A DNA stretch of 6,164 nt from Armatimonadota bacterium (GTDB lineage Bacteria > Actinomycetota > Acidimicrobiia > Spongiisociales > UBA5794), in NCBI GenBank assembly GCA_008501565.1, contig QQUL01000240.1, positions 1 through 6,164 on the forward strand, written 5' to 3'. A program made the translations under genes and the position numbers. Positions 5,193 to 6,164 of this stretch are shown piece by piece. Under the pieces are notes generated by a model. The model did not search any database. It saw nothing but the letters and a program-made list of their open reading frames with translations, and was not told the DNA's origin. Numbering within the stretch: the stretch's first letter is position 1; each line of letters begins with the position of its first letter.

Positions 5193-6164
5193 ATGCCTAC
5201 TCACATGGATATCCCCACCACTGCAGGATTGGAGTCGCTCGTCGACTGGCGAGGCCCCGGTTCAGTCTCCATATACCTTCCCACCGAGCCGGATGGTCAG
5301 AACTCGGAAGCGGAACGAATCGATCTCTCCAATCTCACCTCCGATGCCATCGATCAACTGGAGGCTGCAGACGTGAGTCGGTCGGTTGTGTCTGCTATCG
5401 ATGAATCGCTCGCAGACCTTGTCGACGACGGCGAATTCTGGCGATTCCAGGCACAGACGCTGGCGGTGTTCGTCAACGAGAATGGGCTCGTCAGTTTTCG
5501 GCTTCCCAACCGGCTGCCGCGTGCCGTTGAAGTTTCGGACCGCTTCTACATCAAACCACTCCTCCGCACATTCACCTTCCCGCAGACCGCATTCGTCCTG
5601 GCAATCTCCCAGAATGCGGTACGCCTCTTGAGTGCCAGTCCCGACCTTCCTCCAACCCGCATCGACATTCCCGACCTCCCGACCGGTGTGTCCGAAGCCG
5701 GAGGAAAGACGTTGACTCCCGACTCGGGCAACAGGCCTCGCCTCATGCCGCGTGGCCGCGGGCACAGGGCCCGACCGGGGTCATCGGGGGATTCGAAGCT
5801 TCGGATACGCCAATACGCCCGACAGATCAATCAGGCCCTCGCGCCGTTACTCGGCGGTCACGACATACCCCTGGTCCTCGCTGGGACCACCCCGATGATC
5901 CCGATCTATCGCTCGGTGAACAGCTACCCCCATCTCACGGAAGACGTGATCGCAGGCAATCCCGACACGAAGTCCGACGCCGAACTGGTTGCCGAGTTGC
6001 GACCGATCCTGGACCGTGTCTATGCCGACGATCTCGCGAATCTGCGTGCCCTGTTCGACACCCGTCGAGCTCAGGGAAGGGCCGTAACCGATCTCGCGGA
6101 TGTAGCCCGTGCGGCCACGATTGGCGCGGTCGACACTCTCCTCATCGACATTGAGCAGTCGATA
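5193..6164 (+). CDS. baeRF family 3-like protein (eRF1-type release-factor fold), 3' end cut by window
   Basis: The frame is open from ATG 5193 to the last base: 324 residues with no stop, so the C-terminus is missing. The pattern matches bacterial archaeo-eukaryotic release-factor homologues of family 3: VSIYLPTEP (24-32), DGEFWRFQAQTLAVFVN (79-95), DRFYIKPLL (116-124), TAFVLAISQNAVRLL (132-146), PLVLAGTTPMIPIYRSVNSYPHL (226-248), and the GRAVTDLADVARAATIGAVDTLLID end region (295-319). Such proteins are predicted to act at ribosomes, perhaps in rescue or stress. eRF1 carries a catalytic GGQ loop; the comparable loop here (about 183-203) is Arg/Gly-rich with RGRGHRARPG and no GGQ, so peptide release is doubtful. 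ATG 5205 is in frame as an alternative start. The 102-bp gap upstream and a candidate -10 suggest its own promoter. Confidence 0.85.
   Translation, partial: MPTHMDIPTTAGLESLVDWRGPGSVSIYLPTEPDGQNSEAERIDLSNLTSDAIDQLEAADVSRSVVSAIDESLADLVDDGEFWRFQAQTLAVFVNENGLVSFRLPNRLPRAVEVSDRFYIKPLLRTFTFPQTAFVLAISQNAVRLLSASPDLPPTRIDIPDLPTGVSEAGGKTLTPDSGNRPRLMPRGRGHRARPGSSGDSKLRIRQYARQINQALAPLLGGHDIPLVLAGTTPMIPIYRSVNSYPHLTEDVIAGNPDTKSDAELVAELRPILDRVYADDLANLRALFDTRRAQGRAVTDLADVARAATIGAVDTLLIDIEQSI

Noticed and set aside
5262..5765. 167-residue minus-strand frame opposite the baeRF gene
   Set aside because: The plus strand carries a recognisable baeRF3-like protein across the whole interval, and the antisense product has no familiar motif.

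Overview
The window is moderately GC-rich bacterial chromosome with six densely packed genes and no RNA genes, insertion sequences or CRISPR arrays that I can see. No gap between genes exceeds about 175 bases. Several start codons lie 5-8 bases after a TAnnnT -10-like hexamer and lack a Shine-Dalgarno sequence (leaderless style). Together with the PcsB-like coiled coil/M23 protein, a baeRF3-like protein and a small DksA-type zinc finger, this suggests an actinobacterium. Acidimicrobiia is my guess, but nothing here proves the class.

Layout. 1-154: intergenic DNA with a heptamer repeat and an inverted repeat. 155-367 (+): dodecin-family protein. 433-1521 (+): secreted coiled-coil/M23 peptidase. 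1522-2058 (-): acidic protein made of seven exact 21-residue units, each carrying a DxDxDG-type calcium loop; its stop codon abuts that of the peptidase gene with no base between. 2102-3367 (-): major facilitator superfamily transporter with a TTG start, 43 bp upstream of the repeat-protein gene and probably cotranscribed with it. 3543-3884 (-): DksA/TraR-type C4 zinc-finger protein. 3951-5090 (+), divergent from it: a composite regulator with a KaiC/RecA-like domain that has lost its P-loop, then an XRE helix-turn-helix, then a cupin. 5193-6164 (+): the 5' part of a baeRF3-like (eRF1-type release-factor fold) gene, cut by the window edge.

The genes do not form one obvious pathway. Themes are cell-wall remodelling (M23), small-molecule storage or binding (dodecin), calcium binding (repeat protein), transport (MFS), and stress or translation-linked regulation (zinc finger, composite regulator, baeRF). 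The most unusual item is the composite regulator. A 15-bp palindrome covers its start region and looks like an autoregulatory operator, and the gene shares a 66-bp divergent region with the zinc-finger gene.
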